Source of the DNA: Iamia sp035765045
GTDB lineage: Bacteria > Actinomycetota > Acidimicrobiia > Acidimicrobiales > Iamiaceae
Assembly: GCA_035765045.1 (NCBI GenBank)
Contig: DASTYI010000099.1
Span: 62,001 to 126,000, forward strand
Length of the DNA stretch: 64,000 nucleotides
Reading direction: 5' to 3'
Below, one piece after another: positions 63,531-64,000 of the stretch (position 1 is the first letter of the stretch; every line of letters begins with the position of its first letter). The notes beneath the pieces are model-generated. The model made no database searches. It was not told the DNA's origin and worked only from the letters and a program-made list of their open reading frames with translations. Made by a program: the position numbers and the translations under genes.

Positions 63531-64000
63531 CAGCGGGCCCTCGGCTCGAGGCGGATCACCGACTGGTCGGTGAGGGTGACCGTCTGGCCGAACATGCCGG
63601 TCACCCACCGGTGCGAGACCTTCATGTAGACACCGACGTACTCCGGCCCCTGCGAGCGGACGACCTCGCGGCTCATCGGGCACCAGAACTCGTCGAGGTC
63701 CTCTTCGTCCTTGCAGCCCCACTTGTCCTTCTTCACCCCGAAGTCCTCGGGCAGGTAGACGTTGCAGGCGTCGTCGGTCTTGGTCGTGGGGCGGGCCGAG
63801 CGCCCCTCCAGGCACCGGTCCGGCGGCGGGTCGCCGATGCCGTCGGCCCGGTAGACGATCACCATCTCGATCTGGTCGTCACCGAGCGCCGCCGCCTCCG
63901 CCATGACCGTCTTGATGATCCCGTAGTCGGCCAGCCGGTCGTTCCCCGAGGCGCTGGCCACCCGGGTGCCGGCCCGGACGGCGTGGGCCAGGGCCAGCCG
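63530..64000 (-). CDS. TadE-family pilus assembly protein (partial, N-terminus beyond right edge)
   Basis: 156 residues visible; the frame is open to the edge with ...RLALAHAVRAGTRVASASGNDRLADYGIIKTVMAEAAALGDDQIEMVIVYRADG, the part right after a TadE membrane helix. Cysteines DRCLEG, DACNVY, WGCKDE and FWCPMS match the four-Cys pattern of the next TadE, so the two are paralogs. The C-terminal SVIRLEPRAR corresponds to AVMRIEPRST in the neighbour. Confidence 0.8.
   Translation of the reverse strand, partial: RLALAHAVRAGTRVASASGNDRLADYGIIKTVMAEAAALGDDQIEMVIVYRADGIGDPPPDRCLEGRSARPTTKTDDACNVYLPEDFGVKKDKWGCKDEEDLDEFWCPMSREVVRSQGPEYVGVYMKVSHRWVTGMFGQTVTLTDQSVIRLEPRAR

Overview
This is about 64 kb of very GC-rich DNA (roughly three quarters G+C by eye), densely packed with genes that often overlap as ATGA or GTGA and often start with GTG. 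It reads as a chromosome segment of a free-living high-GC actinobacterium. The support is a bL37-type mini ribosomal protein gene, three F420-type luciferase-like oxidoreductases, DUF2630 and DUF3445 proteins, a mycothiol-type maleylpyruvate isomerase fold protein, KstR-like operators and Flp/Tad pilus genes. The class Acidimicrobiia (an Iamia/Ilumatobacter-like lineage) is my best guess, but it is an inference from protein flavour only. I see no rRNA, tRNA, CRISPR array, complete insertion sequence or phage.

Layout. 1-7.8 kb is a cell-surface or exopolysaccharide block: three GT4 glycosyltransferases, a large GT-C-like membrane protein, a GtrB/DPM-type GT2, a GDP-deoxymannose-reductase-like SDR and a small membrane protein. 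8-18.7 kb is mixed: a DUF1996 lipoprotein coupled to a cupredoxin/beta-helix lipoprotein, msrA, a GH36 alpha-galactosidase, an SDR with an orphan TPP-enzyme middle domain, an LCCL-like lipoprotein, a DMT exporter, an HxlR regulator and an F420 oxidoreductase. 18.7-46 kb is a catabolic region for CoA-activated or steroid/terpenoid-like substrates: three acyl-CoA synthetases (one close to FadD3), an aldehyde and an alcohol dehydrogenase, a cyclase-family hydrolase, F420 oxidoreductases, SDRs, EthD-type proteins, a sulfotransferase with an acyl-CoA dehydrogenase, two paralogous amidohydrolases, an enoyl-CoA hydratase, an MFS pump, a DoxX protein and a TetR regulator. 46-60.8 kb is mostly housekeeping: ycaQ-like, GNATs, rsmA, tatD, a divergent rsmI, ychF, a PHP protein, bL37, thioredoxin, MerR, DUF3445, proB and obg. 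60.9-64 kb holds TadG/TadE-type pilus genes running off the right edge.

Regulation. Two operator families partition the catabolic region. Four KstR-like boxes (TnnAACnnGTTnnA) precede an ALDH-ADH-cyclase operon, a divergent pair (F420 oxidoreductase / sulfotransferase-FadE), an EthD-like gene and an F420-SDR-EthD-SDR operon. Six copies of a different 19-bp palindrome, AYCTGACGnnnCGTCAGRT, lie 13-62 bp upstream of five other transcription units: an SDR, an acyl-CoA synthetase, both amidohydrolases, and the operon that itself encodes the TetR regulator. That is a self-contained candidate regulon.

Repeats. The window is seeded with short palindromes. The most striking is a 29-bp family with the invariant core GGTGCC(A/T)GGCACC and one of two alternative 8-bp arm pairs; two copies sit in frame inside a glycosyltransferase. 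A 160-bp MITE-like element (two direct copies ending in CTAG) contains one such palindrome, supplies TAG stop codons to its neighbours and brackets a three-gene catabolic module. At least five other hairpin families occupy gene ends, and one lies in frame inside the DUF3445 gene.
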